Source of the DNA: CAZRGV01 sp964599655
GTDB lineage: Bacteria; Planctomycetota; Planctomycetia; Isosphaerales; Isosphaeraceae
Length of the DNA: 64,000 nucleotides
Direction of reading: 5' to 3'
Assembly (NCBI GenBank): GCA_964599655.1
Contig: CAZRGV010000002.1
Span: 110,226-174,225, forward strand
Part shown: positions 1 through 8,974 of the stretch, piece by piece
Layout of the letters: each line of letters opens with the position of its first letter
How positions within the stretch are numbered: position 1 is the first letter of the stretch
The notes under the pieces: generated by a model
Told to the model about the DNA's origin: nothing
Seen by the model: the letters and a program-made list of their open reading frames with translations, nothing else
Database searches by the model: none
Position numbers and translations under genes: made by a program

Positions 1-530
1 CGGAACTCCCGAGGAGTGCCGAGCAGGTCGATCGCCAGCGCGCGCTGGGCCTTGTTCCAGGCGCCCTGGCGATCGAGGACGAGCAGCAGGTTCCGCCAAC
101 GCCCGATCAGCCAGTCGCAGCCATGCAAAGTCCGACGGAGCTTGCAAACGACCAGCGACGGCTTGCGGGACAGGGTCGCTCCCAGCTCCTCGGCCTGGAG
201 CGATCGGTCCTCGTTCCAGCAAAGCCGGGCGCGCCGGGCCATTTTCTCCCGATGTGCGGCCTCGGCGTTCAGGACCTGCTCGAGCAGCACGGAGGCCATG
301 GCGGCCAGGCCGACCAGACTGATTTCCAGGCCGTTGGAGGGCTTGAGGGCGTCTCCCCAGTCGACCGCCCGGCGCTGGGCCTTCTCGGTCGATTCGAGCG
401 GGATCGTCGTGTCGCCCGGTTCGTGTTTTGAGGCTTCGTCCGGTTCCGCCGAACCGGCTGGCGGCAGGCCCTCGAACGGTTGCTCTTTTGTCGGAGTGTC
501 CAGAGATTCCCGAGTGTCTTCCGCGATCAT
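1..530 (-). CDS. Hypothetical protein, C-terminus beyond window edge
   Basis: The reverse strand reads open from an ATG at 530 to the left edge, giving about 176 residues without a stop. The N-terminal 50 residues are rich in Glu, Pro and Thr and look disordered. After this come a short helical stretch (GLEISLVGLAAMASVLLEQV) and a basic, Trp-containing region with CDWLIGRW and LAIDLLGTP. I recall similar CDWL...LLG segments in planctomycete proteins of unknown role, but that is memory and not a search. A GTG at 539 is an alternative start; an in-frame stop lies just upstream of it. It is divergent from the gene at 854 and shares a roughly 320-bp intergenic region with it. No function can be assigned. 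Confidence 0.6.
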   Translation of the reverse strand, partial: MIAEDTRESLDTPTKEQPFEGLPPAGSAEPDEASKHEPGDTTIPLESTEKAQRRAVDWGDALKPSNGLEISLVGLAAMASVLLEQVLNAEAAHREKMARRARLCWNEDRSLQAEELGATLSRKPSLVVCKLRRTLHGCDWLIGRWRNLLLVLDRQGAWNKAQRALAIDLLGTPREF

Positions 531-853
531 CGAAGTCACCTCAGCACGGCATCATCAGCGGTGTCGCACGATGGAACGGCCCGCCAACGCCGGGCGACGT
601 CGCCCGGTCCAGATCGACGGTCCGTTTATCTAACAACATCGAAGAAAGGGGCCAAACCCTTCGGATTCTTCACGAATTTTTCACATTGACCCACCGGCCG
701 ACCCGCTTTTCATGCTTGGATGCATCACAGGGGTTGTCCGTTTTTGTGATTTGTTTCTTGCGAGTCACGTGATGTGGGATGCGCCGTTTATAAAGGCGAA
801 TCGGATCGACGACGCGGAGATCAGGGGGCACTCTCAGGGAGCGATCGAGCGCC
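531..853. promoter_or_regulatory. Divergent intergenic region
   Basis: This 323-bp gap separates two divergent genes and must hold promoters for both. It contains a lower-GC stretch around 640-790 with several TTG and TTT runs and a CACGTG hexamer near 764. I could not assign a defined -35/-10 pair with confidence. Confidence 0.35.
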
Positions 854-2089
854 ATGAACTTTTATTCGTTTCTCTCGCAGAACGGCTACGACAACATCCT
901 GAGCGGGAAGTTCACGATTGCGGACTTTCTCAAGGCGTACGAGCAGTATTGCAAGAGCGAGGGGTCGGGACGGCTGGCCTTGCTGGAGGCCTTCCTTCGC
1001 AAGTTGGCCGCGCCCGACCGGAGCCGGCTCTTCGTCTCGTGCCTCAAGAAAGCGTTTCCCGGCGTGATCACCGAGCCGGACACGACGCCGATCAAAACCC
1101 TGGCCGGGAGGCAGGTGGACTTCGGGGCCCAGGGGAGGACCAAGGTCATGGCGGCCTGCAAGCTCTTCGACGACGACTGCTGGATGCTGGCCGGCCGTGG
1201 CATCGGACCGTTGGGGGCGTCCCAGCTCGAGGTCGAGGACAACCGCGCGGTGACGGTCTTCTGCACCGACATCCAGCGCTATGCGTCCTTGCTCTGGCAG
1301 CTCCAGGATACCGGCGGCTACACGATCATGATGCGGCAGGGGAAGCACTATCACAACACGCTCAAGCGGCTGTTCGCCCCGTTCTGCCGCGACCTGCGCT
1401 ACAACCTCTTCAACACGACCTACACGAAGTGCGTCGAGTTGAACAGCGCGGTCGACGCCTCCGTGTCGATCTTGCAGGCGACGCCCCACAAACCGTACGA
1501 GAACTGGAAGATCTCGAATTCGAAACAGTCACAGGACCTGGAGGCCTGCCTCAACTTCTGGCAAAAGGAACTGCCGCTGGTCCGCGCCCGTTGCGCGCCG
1601 ATCCGCCAGCTTCTGACCCTGGCGAACGTCAACACGTACAATGACACCTTGATGCGATTCGTCTCCGAGCCGGAAGTGAACTGTCTGCGAACGGTCCAGG
1701 GGTTCCAGCAGTACTCGGGCAAGCTCGAGCGTGAGAAATGGTTCTTCACGAGCGAGGCCTCGCCGGGCAACGGCGTGCAGCACGACTTCGTGGTGACGTT
1801 CAAGCTCAAGACCGGAACGATCGCGCTCTTGAACCAGCTCCGGGTTCTCCGCGATGACTCGAACGCGATGCGGCACATCGTGTATCACAAGGAGAACGAA
1901 GGGGGCTGCTACGGGATTCACGAGGATGCGCTGGGGGCCTTGAGCTGCCTGATCGGCACCGTGACCATCAAGCGACGCGCCAACCATCAGCCAGTCCAGC
2001 CGGCCATCGTCTTCCAGAACTGGGACGCCAATGCGCTCGACGTTTATTATCAGGCGCTGGAAACGGCGATTCAGGCGATGCTTTCCTAG
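854..2089 (+). CDS. Hypothetical protein, 411 aa, upstream partner of a deaminase-fold protein
   Basis: The start is the ATG at 854, preceded by AGGGAG about 13 bases upstream. The product is soluble, with no signal peptide or membrane segment. It has mixed alpha/beta composition, several Cys (for example C61, C105) and a Tyr/His-rich middle (RQGKHYHNT, FNTTYTKC). I do not recognise the family. It is followed after 87 bp by a 177-aa protein with deaminase-type zinc motifs on the same strand, so the two probably form one transcription unit. The compact pairing with no other neighbour on that strand suggests a joint role, but what this protein does cannot be read from the sequence. Confidence 0.8.
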   Translation: MNFYSFLSQNGYDNILSGKFTIADFLKAYEQYCKSEGSGRLALLEAFLRKLAAPDRSRLFVSCLKKAFPGVITEPDTTPIKTLAGRQVDFGAQGRTKVMAACKLFDDDCWMLAGRGIGPLGASQLEVEDNRAVTVFCTDIQRYASLLWQLQDTGGYTIMMRQGKHYHNTLKRLFAPFCRDLRYNLFNTTYTKCVELNSAVDASVSILQATPHKPYENWKISNSKQSQDLEACLNFWQKELPLVRARCAPIRQLLTLANVNTYNDTLMRFVSEPEVNCLRTVQGFQQYSGKLEREKWFFTSEASPGNGVQHDFVVTFKLKTGTIALLNQLRVLRDDSNAMRHIVYHKENEGGCYGIHEDALGALSCLIGTVTIKRRANHQPVQPAIVFQNWDANALDVYYQALETAIQAMLS

Positions 2090-2176
2090 AACAAACATGC
2101 TGGCACACGCGTCCATTTCCCAGAACCTGGCGGCCGGTGGCGAACCGGCGGCCAGGACTCGTTCCGGAGGTGCCTG

Positions 2177-2710
2177 ATGCCACACATGACCGAGGCCGAC
2201 ATCGAGTTCACGCTGATCGGCATGCGCATCGAGCTGAATGACTCGGTCAAGAACCGGGCCAAGTACGATCCCTGGGCCCATAACCTTTGCTTCCTGTCGG
2301 TGCTGACCGACCTGGGCCATGCGCTTCGGTTCTACAGCTATTCGGATCAGTCGTCGCTCAGCGACCGGTCGATCCGCTACCTGGCCAATCAAGGGCTGGA
2401 GTTCGTGCCCCTGATTGATTACACGATCGAGTTCGGGGTCAACTGTGGCGGGATGGGGCAGTATCACACCGAGCCGAAGCTGTTTCGCAACGTGCTGGGG
2501 CGCCCCGGCCTGATCGAGCACGTGCGAGAAATCATCCTGGCCAGCGAGATCGACGTCTGCAAAACGTGCATGCCCTACACGGTGCAAGCGTTCCGGCAAC
2601 TCTATCCCACGGTGTCCGTGGTTGTTCGTGAGTTCGGCATGGTCCCCAGCCAGGACAAGCCGCCGACGTACCCGATCTTCCAGGCGACCCAAGGGTCGAA
2701 CCCGTTCTGA
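2177..2710 (+). CDS. Putative cytidine-deaminase-fold protein (HxE...CxxC)
   Basis: The ATG at 2177 has a strong ribosome binding site (GGAGG, 8 bases upstream). The 177-aa product carries H97-T-E99 followed by C128-K-T-C131. This matches the zinc-binding HxE and CxxC motifs of the cytidine-deaminase-like superfamily, with E99 in the place of the proton-shuttling glutamate. A 28-residue spacer and a helix starting right after CxxC (MPYTVQAFRQLYP), then a beta strand (VSVVV), also fit that fold. The usual Pro in front of the first Cys of free-nucleotide deaminases (PCxxC) is replaced by Val, as in many nucleic-acid and toxin-type deaminases. There is no signal peptide, secretion domain or obvious immunity gene. 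Substrate (free base, DNA, RNA or protein) is unknown. Confidence 0.65.
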   Translation: MPHMTEADIEFTLIGMRIELNDSVKNRAKYDPWAHNLCFLSVLTDLGHALRFYSYSDQSSLSDRSIRYLANQGLEFVPLIDYTIEFGVNCGGMGQYHTEPKLFRNVLGRPGLIEHVREIILASEIDVCKTCMPYTVQAFRQLYPTVSVVVREFGMVPSQDKPPTYPIFQATQGSNPF

Positions 2711-2785
2711 ACCCGACAACGGATTCTTTGGGGATGCGGCCGAGTGGGCGCGAAAGCGGCTCGACGAATCCGGTCGCGGACTCCG

Positions 2786-3772
2786 TTACGAGACGCGCCG
2801 CTTCCATACCAGGGCCGTGATGATCAGGGCGACGCCCAGGGACAACGCCGTGATCGACAGGGCGGGAACCCAGGACCGAGGCTGTTCCACGGGAGGAGCG
2901 AGCGTCGTCATCGCCGGGAGGGAGGGAGTTTCTCTCTTGGCGACACGATCCGGCCCAGGGACTCGTGTCGTGGTATGTCGCGTTTGATCGACCACCTCGA
3001 CTCCGGCTTCGTAGACCGGCCAGAATGTCGAAGCCGCGAATGGCTTATCAAAATGGATCTCCTTGACGACATCCGTGCCGCGATCGCTGATCCGCCCGGC
3101 GTCCTGCCCCTGCGCGTAATGGACAAACTCCGATGTCAAGACGACATGATGCCCATCGCCCACGTCGTCAAGAGATTGGGCCTTCCAGGTGCTCAGCAAC
3201 TGATCGGGGCGGTGTTCACTCTTCGCGGGGAAGGAGTCGACACGGAGTGGAATGGACGTGGCCTCATCGAGGTAATAAACCAGATCTTCTCCCACTCCCA
3301 TCGGCTTGAGATTCTCGAAGCGAAACATCTCGCAATTTCGATCCATCGCCTGGCCTTTCCCGAGATACCTGGCCTTGGGAAGGGCCTCGTAAATGGGCGT
3401 TTTCTCGATATACAAGTAGAAAAATGGTATGGGTCTCGCCGTGATGTTGATCTGCTTCTCGTAGGAAAAATCGTGGGTGATTCCAATCTGTTTCTGATGC
3501 TCCATGGACTCATCGTAGAGGACGTGAGCGCAACGGGTTCCATCACAATAATTGGAATCTCGCCGCTTTCGTCCCTCATCCGAGGTCGAAACTTCGTCGA
3601 GCAGTCGCTGATCTCGCGCGGTTTCTATGTAATGGGTTTCGATGGAACCATGTCTACCGCCAGTATCGGGAGACAGGATCTCTTGCTCTCGGTGGACTCG
3701 AACCTCCAGAGACGTCCAGGAGTTCATCTCCATGCGAAGGCGACCGACGATCTGAGAGAGGTTGTCCGCCAT
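2786..3772 (-). CDS. Hypothetical protein with C-terminal membrane anchor
   Basis: The start is placed at the ATG at 3772 because GGAAGG lies about 6 bases upstream; an in-frame TTG at 3790 is possible. The 328-aa product is hydrophilic until a single C-terminal hydrophobic segment (about residues 300-322, ending VWKRR). A Pro/Thr-rich linker precedes this segment. The N-terminal repeating pattern of charged strands (SLEVRVHREQEI) recalls planctomycete LolA/RseB-like sensor or carrier proteins, but no signal peptide is present. Either the protein is tail-anchored or its N-terminus has been lost. It is last in a minus-strand group after DUF1573, DUF1559 and a small Cys-rich protein, so all four may act at the cell surface. 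Function unknown. Confidence 0.65.
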   Translation of the reverse strand: MADNLSQIVGRLRMEMNSWTSLEVRVHREQEILSPDTGGRHGSIETHYIETARDQRLLDEVSTSDEGRKRRDSNYCDGTRCAHVLYDESMEHQKQIGITHDFSYEKQINITARPIPFFYLYIEKTPIYEALPKARYLGKGQAMDRNCEMFRFENLKPMGVGEDLVYYLDEATSIPLRVDSFPAKSEHRPDQLLSTWKAQSLDDVGDGHHVVLTSEFVHYAQGQDAGRISDRGTDVVKEIHFDKPFAASTFWPVYEAGVEVVDQTRHTTTRVPGPDRVAKRETPSLPAMTTLAPPVEQPRSWVPALSITALSLGVALIITALVWKRRVS

Positions 3773-3953
3773 GTTTGCCCTTCCGGTCAACGAGGAATTT
3801 GGCGCGGCGTGACATGATCCGCGAATGGCGAGAGCCGCCCCGCCGCGCCATCAACCCGCGAGTCGTCTCACCAAGATCATTCCATGATCCCAGGACATGC
3901 CGATCAGTCCGCGGATGGTCTTACTTCGCAAAGAAATCAGTCCGCGACCTTGG

Positions 3954-4301
3954 TCAAGGGCTCTTGCATTGAAAGCTATTAGAACATGGCACCATTGTAT
4001 CAACAGGAGGAGAAGCACACGTGTACCTTTCCCCGCAGTCGTACGACGTGGCGTTGCACGTTCCCGACATGTTCCCACAAACTTCATCGACGGTGTAGCC
4101 TTCTATCGGTGTTGCTCCATTGAGGCATTGTTCGGTATTCCCAGAGGTTTGACAGGTCACACAGGCGTCCTGCGTGTCGGGATAGCATGGCCCCACGAGT
4201 GACCCCGGTTGCCCGTGTACATGAAACACCACTCCCAGCGAGGATACCACAATGGCAGTGATCCAGACGAACCCCAGGACTTGCTTTCGGGTCGTCGTCA
4301 T
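3954..4301 (-). CDS. Small Cys-rich exported protein
   Basis: The start is the ATG at 4301, chosen over an upstream ATG at 4361 because AAGGAGAT sits about 9 bases before it. The 115-aa product begins MTTTRKQ, then a hydrophobic stretch (about residues 9-27, VWITAIVVSSLGVVF) ending in HGQ, consistent with a Sec signal peptide. The mature part holds ten Cys in about 80 residues (patterns such as ACVTC and DCGERYTC), suggesting disulfide bonding outside the cytoplasm. It follows the DUF1559 gene with a 63-bp gap. No enzymatic motif is visible. Similar small Cys-rich proteins occur beside DUF1559/DUF1573 genes in planctomycetes as far as I recall. Confidence 0.65.
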   Translation of the reverse strand: MTTTRKQVLGFVWITAIVVSSLGVVFHVHGQPGSLVGPCYPDTQDACVTCQTSGNTEQCLNGATPIEGYTVDEVCGNMSGTCNATSYDCGERYTCASPPVDTMVPCSNSFQCKSP

Positions 4302-4364
4302 GGTCGTAAATCTCCTTGACACCTGTGCTTGAACAGACAAATATATCATCATAATTAGCATACA

Positions 4365-5399
4365 TCAATCTCGCACGATCTCGCCCATCGAACGCGTGCC
4401 CAGAGCACGCCAGAGCCGCAAGTTGATGCTCGAGGAAAACCATCGCACGGAGCCGTCAGCCATGGCGGCGTTCACACCCCCAGGATGGTAACTTCGCGCC
4501 GCGAACACGCCGAGCCCACCCGCGTTATGGTTTCCGCAATCCGGAATGCGCGAATTCGGAGTCACGTTGGTGAAAAACGCGGTGTGAATCGCGCCGCAAG
4601 GCATCCAGGTTCTTCCGGCCCGGCTCGATACGGCCTGGACGTATCCAGATTCCGTGTTGGGATGATGCTCACAGTAGTTCACCCAGCTGTCTGGGGTCAC
4701 GACGGGCCAATTGGCGGTCTCTGGATAGTTGTACCAGTCTCGGAATGATGAGAAAGGCCCCTTTGCATTTGGCGTGCAGACCGGCTTTTCCGAGAAGGCG
4801 ATCGTGTTCGACAGGCCATCACGAAAATCACCCATGGTCAGAATTTGCTCGGAAAAGCATCCATTCCAGGTTGTGAGACGGGGGCAGTCCGCGCAGATGC
4901 CCACATTGGCGCGATAATTGATATTTCCTGTGGGTGAATCATCGATGTAAGGATCGGATGGACAGAGAAACTCGGCAACCGTCTGCGCCGCCGCCGTCGC
5001 ATTGGATGGATGAGCCGGCGGCGAGTAGAAATTGGGCATGTCGAAGTTGATGCTATTGTAGAGACTTCTCTGGTCGAGGTAGGACAGGAGCATCACCTGG
5101 ATCGAGTAATTCCTTGGGTCAGGAATATGTGATAGCCAGTGAAAGCGATCGAAAAGGCCCTCGTAGGAAATTGGGGGAAACCCTCCCCATGAGTCTTCGA
5201 ACGCATGGAGGCTCAACGTGATTTGTCGGAGTCGGTTCTGGCAGGTCACACGCCTCGCGGACTCGCGCGCCGACTGAACGGCCGGAAGCATGAGCCCCAT
5301 CAGGACACCAAGAATCCCGATAACGACCAGCAATTCCACCAGAGTCAATCCACGACTTCGCATGGAGAATCGGCCGATCACACAGGAGGACCTCATCAC
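4365..5399 (-). CDS. DUF1559 domain protein with prepilin-type N-terminus
   Basis: This 344-aa protein has a type IV prepilin-like leader (RGLTLVELLVVIGILGVLMG, residues about 16-36), with the cleavage site Gly before LTLVEL. It continues into the conserved SARESARR and Cys-containing segment of planctomycete DUF1559 proteins. The C-terminal HPGGVN...ADGSVRW motif (the H-X9-DG signature) is present near residue 310. These proteins are thought to be exported and assembled by type II/pilin-type machinery; the substrate is unknown. Its ATG overlaps the stop of the upstream DUF1573 gene by 4 bp, so the two are translationally coupled. The middle (SDPYIDDSPTG, several Cys) diverges from the copy at 19.2 kb. 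Confidence 0.9.
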   Translation of the reverse strand: MMRSSCVIGRFSMRSRGLTLVELLVVIGILGVLMGLMLPAVQSARESARRVTCQNRLRQITLSLHAFEDSWGGFPPISYEGLFDRFHWLSHIPDPRNYSIQVMLLSYLDQRSLYNSINFDMPNFYSPPAHPSNATAAAQTVAEFLCPSDPYIDDSPTGNINYRANVGICADCPRLTTWNGCFSEQILTMGDFRDGLSNTIAFSEKPVCTPNAKGPFSSFRDWYNYPETANWPVVTPDSWVNYCEHHPNTESGYVQAVSSRAGRTWMPCGAIHTAFFTNVTPNSRIPDCGNHNAGGLGVFAARSYHPGGVNAAMADGSVRWFSSSINLRLWRALGTRSMGEIVRD

Positions 5400-6538
5400 T
5401 CATCCTCCCTCACGACGACGACCGGCACGGTGAGCTGATGATTTGGAGACCATGCCATCCGGACACGATGTTCCGAGCCGTTGTTCAGATCGGAATTCGG
5501 TTCCAGACGAACCTCGAATGCGGCGCTTCTCGTGGAGCGAGAGGATTTGAGTGGCGTAACGCGGATCGGGCTTGACTCGCTGAAATCCGTCTCGACGTGA
5601 AGGTTTTCCATGTCCTCGCGCGACACGACGAGGAATCGACCTTTCGCTTCACGATCGAAAGCCTTTACCCGGAGCACAACTAGGGATGGAATGATCCATA
5701 CCGGAGGATTGAAATGTGTGTACACGCGAATGTGTTTCACATGATCGCCGTTCCAGGGATCGATGACGTTGATCTCGTCTACCGAATGCCCAGAAGGTTG
5801 CGATGTCCCTCTGAAGGAAACGTTGTAGGTGTAGCTCCGAACCAATGTACCCGGTGTGGTATAAGGACTTTCCTTGACGTCCGACAATTCGGCCCGAAGG
5901 AACGAGGGTAAGTTTGTGAGGTGAGGAACCCTTTCCCTGGGGCCAGACTCCACAGTTTTAACGATGACTTCACGAGTTTCGTTGGGATCGAAATCCCCCA
6001 AGTAAGTTAAATCTCCATCCACTCGAAGGAGAAGTGGCGGATTCTGGCTTCCGATCAAGCGAAGCTGAAGATTCACCTGGGGCGTAATAAGTGAGTCGGT
6101 GTTCAGGACGATTGGAATCGTTTTCTCCCCCACGGGAAAATACCTTGCCGTTATATCGACAAATCCGCGTCCGGCAGGTGGAATTCGGTCGGAACTCACC
6201 TTCGCTTCAATACACCCACACCCGGTGTCCACGGATACAATTCGAACGACACTTCCTCCTGGATTCGAGAACACGAATCTTGCCTTCGCATAGGATTTGC
6301 TGTGACTTGCCGGGCCTTTCCAGCTTACGAGATCCTCCTGGGGGATGATCCGACCTGGGGAGCGAGAGCCCACGTCCGAGAGAACGAGGATCCCAGACCC
6401 AGCGACCAGAACAAGGCCCGCTAGTATCACGAGTTTCGCATATCCATGTTTGCCATTTCCCCCTAAACGCCTACCTGGATCGTGGATCCTGGTGACAGGT
6501 AGGACGGCGATTTTGGAGATGTGGAATTCGACTTGCAT
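5396..6538 (-). CDS. DUF1573 domain protein, membrane anchored
   Basis: The preferred start is the ATG at 6538 (380 aa). An in-frame ATG at 6676 would add 46 residues of low-complexity sequence. A single N-terminal hydrophobic segment (KLVILAGLVLVAGSGILVL, about residues 33-51) anchors the protein. It is followed by the DUF1573 hallmark: a beta domain containing NPGG and DTGCGCIEA, near residues 90-110. DUF1573 domains have an Ig/ASH-like fold and are common in exported planctomycete and Bacteroidetes proteins. The remaining two thirds look like further beta-sandwich modules. The gene overlaps DUF1559 by 4 bp and leads the minus-strand group that ends at 2786. No ribosome binding site is obvious at either start. 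Confidence 0.8.
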   Translation of the reverse strand: MQVEFHISKIAVLPVTRIHDPGRRLGGNGKHGYAKLVILAGLVLVAGSGILVLSDVGSRSPGRIIPQEDLVSWKGPASHSKSYAKARFVFSNPGGSVVRIVSVDTGCGCIEAKVSSDRIPPAGRGFVDITARYFPVGEKTIPIVLNTDSLITPQVNLQLRLIGSQNPPLLLRVDGDLTYLGDFDPNETREVIVKTVESGPRERVPHLTNLPSFLRAELSDVKESPYTTPGTLVRSYTYNVSFRGTSQPSGHSVDEINVIDPWNGDHVKHIRVYTHFNPPVWIIPSLVVLRVKAFDREAKGRFLVVSREDMENLHVETDFSESSPIRVTPLKSSRSTRSAAFEVRLEPNSDLNNGSEHRVRMAWSPNHQLTVPVVVVREDE

Positions 6539-6833
6539 TATGGAGGGGAAGTGGCTTTCGACGATTATTAATCCGCGACTATCGTGGTGCAAGAGTATTC
6601 CTTGAAAAAAATTTCTCTCGATCTCCCGTTCCCTTGGCTTGGTGACAAGATTATAAGATCTCTTGTTTTGGGCCAAGATCCAAGGAAAGGAACCAATCCG
6701 CGCGTTCCGAAGCCTCTGGGCACGTTGGACGGCACCCTGGGAATTGATTCACAATGGTGTTGATGCTGATCCACTCGGGCGATGGAAGATACAGCTCGTC
6801 TTTCAAGCAAGCCCGGAACGTGGGCACGCGACT
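6539..6833. other. Intergenic spacer
   Basis: This 295-bp spacer separates the DUF1573 group from tssA; both are on the minus strand. It includes a locally AT-rich stretch (6560-6670) that may hold the promoter of the DUF1573 group. I see no gene and no clear terminator. Confidence 0.4.
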
Positions 6834-7979
6834 CTAGATTTTCAGAAGCCTGGAGAGAAGCTGGTAGCATTCCTGGTTGCGGCTGACGATTCGTGAGAGT
6901 TCGTCGTACTCGTCGTCGAGCTGCTTGAGCTGGGCCAGGAGCTCGTTGTATTGCGCGCGGTTCTCGGTGAGGCGGGCACCGATCTCGGCGAGGGCCTGGG
7001 CCTTTTCTCGGAACTCGATGAGGACGCGGCCGTAGTCGAGCGCGTCCTGGCCCAGGGCGGTTCCCGTGCGGATGAGGCGGCGAGGGACGCCGGTGCCATC
7101 GGCCAGGGCCTGACCATCGGTCTCGGTCGCGTCTTCGGCGCTGGCTTCGGGATCGGCCTCGGTCGATTCGACCTCGGGCTCCGGGTCGGGCTCGGCCTGT
7201 CGCTTGGCGGCGAGGATTGGGTCGAGCAGGCGGCTGCAATCGTCCAGGGCCTTGCTCACGTTGAGCAGGCTGGGGGCGTCGCGGCCGAATCGCTGGTCGG
7301 TGTCCTCGTCGAAGGCCTTGAACGCCTGGAGGCAGGCCTTCACCTCGTCGACGATTTGGACGTAGAAGGCCTTGGGGGTCTGGGCCACGGCGTCGTCGAA
7401 CTGCTTGGCGCGGAGTCGTCCGGCGGCGATCTTCGACTCGTTCTCGGGGTCTTTGCGAATCGCGTTCTCGGTCTCTCGCGACTCGTGATAGTTCAAGTAA
7501 TTGTAGCGCTCGCCGTTGACGCTGCCGTGGGTCAAGGGGGTGGACCGGATGAGGAAGGGGAGCCCCTTGGCCGGTTCGTTGAGAAACAGGAAGGGGCCGA
7601 CGCGAGAGTCGAGGTCGCCATCCTCGATCTCGGGATAGTAGGTTTCCCAGAACCGTTCCTGGATTCCCTTGAGCACGGTCAGGCCGTCGCGGAGGCCGGC
7701 GAATCCGTGAAGGTGGATGAGGGCCTCGGTCAGCCAGGCGGCGATCTGGAGGTCCTTGGTCTTGGTCGAGAGGCAATCGACGCAGAGATCGCGGACGCCT
7801 TCCCAGTCGGCGGTCTTGAGCTCGCGCTGCCAGGCCCCTTGCTTGAGGTCTTCGTCCGCGCGCCGGGTTTCGCGGATGGCATCGTACTCGGGCTCGTACT
7901 TGAGCGACCGACCCGAGGGGTTGTCGCCTGGAATCGGCGAGAGGAGGGTGTCGATGTCGATGACCGGAGTGGTGGACAT
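6834..7979 (-). CDS. tssA: Type VI secretion TssA-like protein (ImpA N-terminal domain)
   Basis: The 381-aa product opens with the ImpA_N signature: LLSPIPGDNPSGRSLKYEP near residues 12-30, then the DW..V...C...L..KTKDLQIAAWL region and the W..YYPEIEDGD segment that defines TssA. In contractile T6SS, TssA caps or primes the tail sheath and baseplate. The C-terminal third is helical and coiled-coil-like (ENRAQYNELLAQLKQLDDE), preceded by an acidic Ser/Glu/Asp linker, so it lacks the canonical TssA C-terminal domain of model systems. It lies downstream of the tagJ-like gene on the same strand (173-bp gap) and beside tssKL and a tssM-like gene, which supports the assignment. Confidence 0.88.
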   Translation of the reverse strand: MSTTPVIDIDTLLSPIPGDNPSGRSLKYEPEYDAIRETRRADEDLKQGAWQRELKTADWEGVRDLCVDCLSTKTKDLQIAAWLTEALIHLHGFAGLRDGLTVLKGIQERFWETYYPEIEDGDLDSRVGPFLFLNEPAKGLPFLIRSTPLTHGSVNGERYNYLNYHESRETENAIRKDPENESKIAAGRLRAKQFDDAVAQTPKAFYVQIVDEVKACLQAFKAFDEDTDQRFGRDAPSLLNVSKALDDCSRLLDPILAAKRQAEPDPEPEVESTEADPEASAEDATETDGQALADGTGVPRRLIRTGTALGQDALDYGRVLIEFREKAQALAEIGARLTENRAQYNELLAQLKQLDDEYDELSRIVSRNQECYQLLSRLLKI

Positions 7980-8152
7980 GGTTCTGAACGCCGGCGGATC
8001 AAGGAATCAGGCATTGCTTGAGAACGGACCAACGGCTGGCGATCGTGCCTTGCGGTTCGATCGCCTGGCTGTTGGGACCGTTCGGTTTCTATTATCAACG
8101 ATTTTGCGGAACGATCGAAGTCCTCGCCGCCGCGTTCCCGGTCGTTTGCCGC

Positions 8153-8974
8153 TTAATCGCTAGACTCGGGGACGCCGGTGGGGGCGTCGAACTGGATGTT
8201 GCCAAGCTGGAAGAGGGTGCGAGCGTCGTCGCCGACCAGGAACGTCTTCAAGCCGGCCCCTCGGATGATGCCGGCGCCGGCGTCTTGCCAGTCGGTCAGG
8301 CGGCCGAGTCGTGCCGCCTCGTCGGGATGGGTGTGCGAGCCTGGATAGAGGGCCGGCAGATAGACCTCGCCAAGCTGGCCGTCGAACGAGGCGAGCCGGG
8401 CTGGGGCCCAGAGCAGGTCTCGGAGCGACCTTGGGGGTGGCACCTCGAGATACTGGATCTGTTCCCAGGGGACCCAGCTATAGCCGGCAGGCGCATAGAC
8501 CTCGAGGACCGGGGCCAGCAGGTCGTCGGCGTCCCGGAAGTCGTCAAAGCGGGTTTCGCCGACCTGACCGTGTCGGCTCGATCGTTGTTCGGCGGCGCGG
8601 TCGAGCCTGGCTCGAGCCTCGTTGGCGTTGCCGAGCCGGAGTTGCTCGATGGCTTCGAGGTGGAGGCTGACCTCGGCGGGTGGTTCGAGCAAGAATCGAG
8701 GCCGCAAGCCCTCGGAGAAGAGCCGGGCCCGCCGGGACTCTCCCTCGAGCAGGGTGCGATAGACCTGCAGACCGACCATGGCCTTGGGGTCGCTGTCGAG
8801 ATGGGCGATGGCTTCGAGCTGCCTTCCGGCGCGTTCGAGCTCGCCAGCGAAGCAAAGCAGCTCGAAGAGGAACGTCCGACGGGCCAGGTCGCTGGGCTGA
8901 GCCCGGACCTCGGCGGTGAGGGCCTCGAGGGCCGCCGAGAGTTTACCTTCGTCCAGAAGTTGCTTCGCCGACAT
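8153..8974 (-). CDS. tagJ: Type VI accessory protein TagJ/ImpE family
   Basis: The start is the ATG at 8974, preceded by GGGAGG at about 8 bases; an in-frame ATG at 9025 is less likely. The 273-aa protein begins with a TPR-like helical repeat (AKQLLDEGKLSAALEAL, VRAQPSDLARRTFLFELLCFAGELERA). This is the standard ImpE/SciE/TagJ N-terminus. A C-terminal domain contains VPWEQIQYLEV and LRDLLWAPARL, also typical. TagJ binds the sheath protein TssB or helps ClpV-mediated recycling in systems that carry it. It is the first gene of a minus-strand pair with tssA. Its presence implies that a sheath gene exists somewhere in the genome, but none lies here. Confidence 0.87.
   Translation of the reverse strand: MSAKQLLDEGKLSAALEALTAEVRAQPSDLARRTFLFELLCFAGELERAGRQLEAIAHLDSDPKAMVGLQVYRTLLEGESRRARLFSEGLRPRFLLEPPAEVSLHLEAIEQLRLGNANEARARLDRAAEQRSSRHGQVGETRFDDFRDADDLLAPVLEVYAPAGYSWVPWEQIQYLEVPPPRSLRDLLWAPARLASFDGQLGEVYLPALYPGSHTHPDEAARLGRLTDWQDAGAGIIRGAGLKTFLVGDDARTLFQLGNIQFDAPTGVPESSD

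Noticed and set aside
16..633. Plus-strand frames at the left edge
   Set aside because: The reverse strand gives a better protein with a sensible start at 530; the plus frames are Arg/Ser-rich shadows.
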